From CAYWJT01 sp964458655 (lineage in GTDB: Bacteria > Acidobacteriota > Aminicenantia > Aminicenantales > Saccharicenantaceae), in contig CAYWJT010000090.1 in assembly GCA_964458655.1 (NCBI GenBank), positions 1-5,758 on the forward strand: a stretch of DNA of 5,758 bases, given 5' to 3'. A program made the position numbers and the translations under genes. Shown here in pieces: positions 5,405 to 5,758 of the stretch. The notes beneath the pieces were generated by a model. That model was not told the origin of the DNA and ran no database searches. It was given only the letters and a program-made list of their open reading frames with translations. Within the stretch, counting starts at the first letter, position 1. The number at the start of each line of letters is the position of its first letter.

Positions 5405-5758
5405 TCATTCGTATCTGAGTGCTTCGATCGGGTCGAGCTTGGACGCCTTGCGGGCCGGATAGAACCCGAAGAAGATGCCCACCGAGGCCGCGAACAGGAA
5501 CGCCAGCAGCACGGACTGCGGCGTGACGACCGTCTGGATCGAGGCGAAGATCGAGATCTTGCGCACCAGCTTGGAAGCCCCTATGCCGAAGAGAATGCCG
5601 ATCCCGCCGCCCAGGATGCTGAGCATGACGGCCTCGATCAGGAACTGGAGCAGGATGTCCCTCTCCCTGGCGCCGACGGCCATGCGGATGCCGATCTCCC
5701 TGATGCGCTCGGTGACCGAGACCAGCATGATGTTCATGATGCCGATGCCGCCGACGAG
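5405..5758 (-). CDS. MacB-type ABC transporter permease, C-terminal part (cut by window edge)
   Basis: Only the last 117 residues are present; the frame is open to the window edge, so the true start lies outside and the internal ATG at 5737 is not the start. The visible part is the C-terminal end of an FtsX/MacB_PCD permease domain: the end of a membrane helix with GGIGIMNIML (3-12), the conserved cytoplasmic loop SVTERIREIGIRMAVGARERD (14-34 overall, first part matching the MacB family signature), hydrophobic helices at about 41-62 and 81-101, and the closing motif FYPARKASKLDPIEALRYE (99-117). MacB-like transporters couple ATP hydrolysis to periplasmic mechanotransmission, pushing macrolides, peptides, lipoproteins or toxins through an adaptor and TolC. 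Whether this copy carries a fused N-terminal ATPase or is a separate permease cannot be seen. The TolC-family gene 13 nt downstream supports an efflux operon. Confidence 0.9.
   Translation of the reverse strand, partial: LVGGIGIMNIMLVSVTERIREIGIRMAVGARERDILLQFLIEAVMLSILGGGIGILFGIGASKLVRKISIFASIQTVVTPQSVLLAFLFAASVGIFFGFYPARKASKLDPIEALRYE

Noticed and set aside
3670..5418. A 582-codon plus-strand open frame antisense to the TolC-family gene
   Set aside because: It mirrors the TolC-family gene on the opposite strand, is very rich in Val, Leu, Asp, Gln and Gly as expected for the complement of GC-rich coding DNA, and has no recognisable domain. The minus-strand product has a signal peptide, family repeats and a strong ribosome binding site.
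1..5758. Mobile element, CRISPR array, tRNA, tmRNA or a novel defence-type cluster
   Set aside because: I saw no transposase, integrase or direct-repeat array, no tRNA-like cloverleaf, and no tmRNA next to smpB. Every long gene belongs to a known housekeeping or efflux family.

Overview
The window is a compact, GC-rich bacterial chromosome segment with six protein-coding genes and no gene-free stretch over 300 bases. I see no rRNA, tRNA, CRISPR array, insertion sequence or phage gene. A CarD/CdnL regulator, an unusual Hfq-like Sm protein of the 'YYLKQM...EWYD...YKHAI' type, and a MacB-type permease followed by a TolC-family protein together suggest a diderm of or near Acidobacteriota (possibly a Candidatus Aminicenantes-like lineage). 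This is inference from protein style, not a database match.

Left half, plus strand: a near-consensus sigma70 promoter (64-93) lies directly before carD (102-620). carD is followed after 11 nt by a CorC/HlyC-type CBS-domain membrane protein (632-1906), whose stop codon overlaps the smpB start in an ATGA junction. The three genes look like one operon joining an RNA polymerase-binding regulator, an ion-transport-related membrane protein and the trans-translation partner of tmRNA. No Shine-Dalgarno sequence precedes carD, and the expected transcription start falls on or next to its ATG, so its mRNA is probably leaderless.

Right half, minus strand, read right to left: the C-terminal end of a MacB-type ABC permease enters from the right edge (5405-5758, partial). 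It is followed after 13 nt, with a strong ribosome binding site, by a TolC-family outer-membrane protein (3823-5391). The two form the last visible genes of a probable tripartite efflux operon. A 112-nt intergenic region holds a GC hairpin and a good extended -10 promoter. That promoter drives a second unit: an Hfq-like RNA chaperone gene (3366-3710) overlapping pdxA (2383-3369; vitamin B6 biosynthesis) by 4 nt.

The smpB and pdxA units converge with 27 nt between their stop codons and no classical U-tract terminator. All six genes belong to known families. The points most worth a second look are the altered RNA-binding residues of the Hfq-like protein, its translational coupling to pdxA, and the leaderless carD start. 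I found no clear sign of an undescribed multi-gene system.
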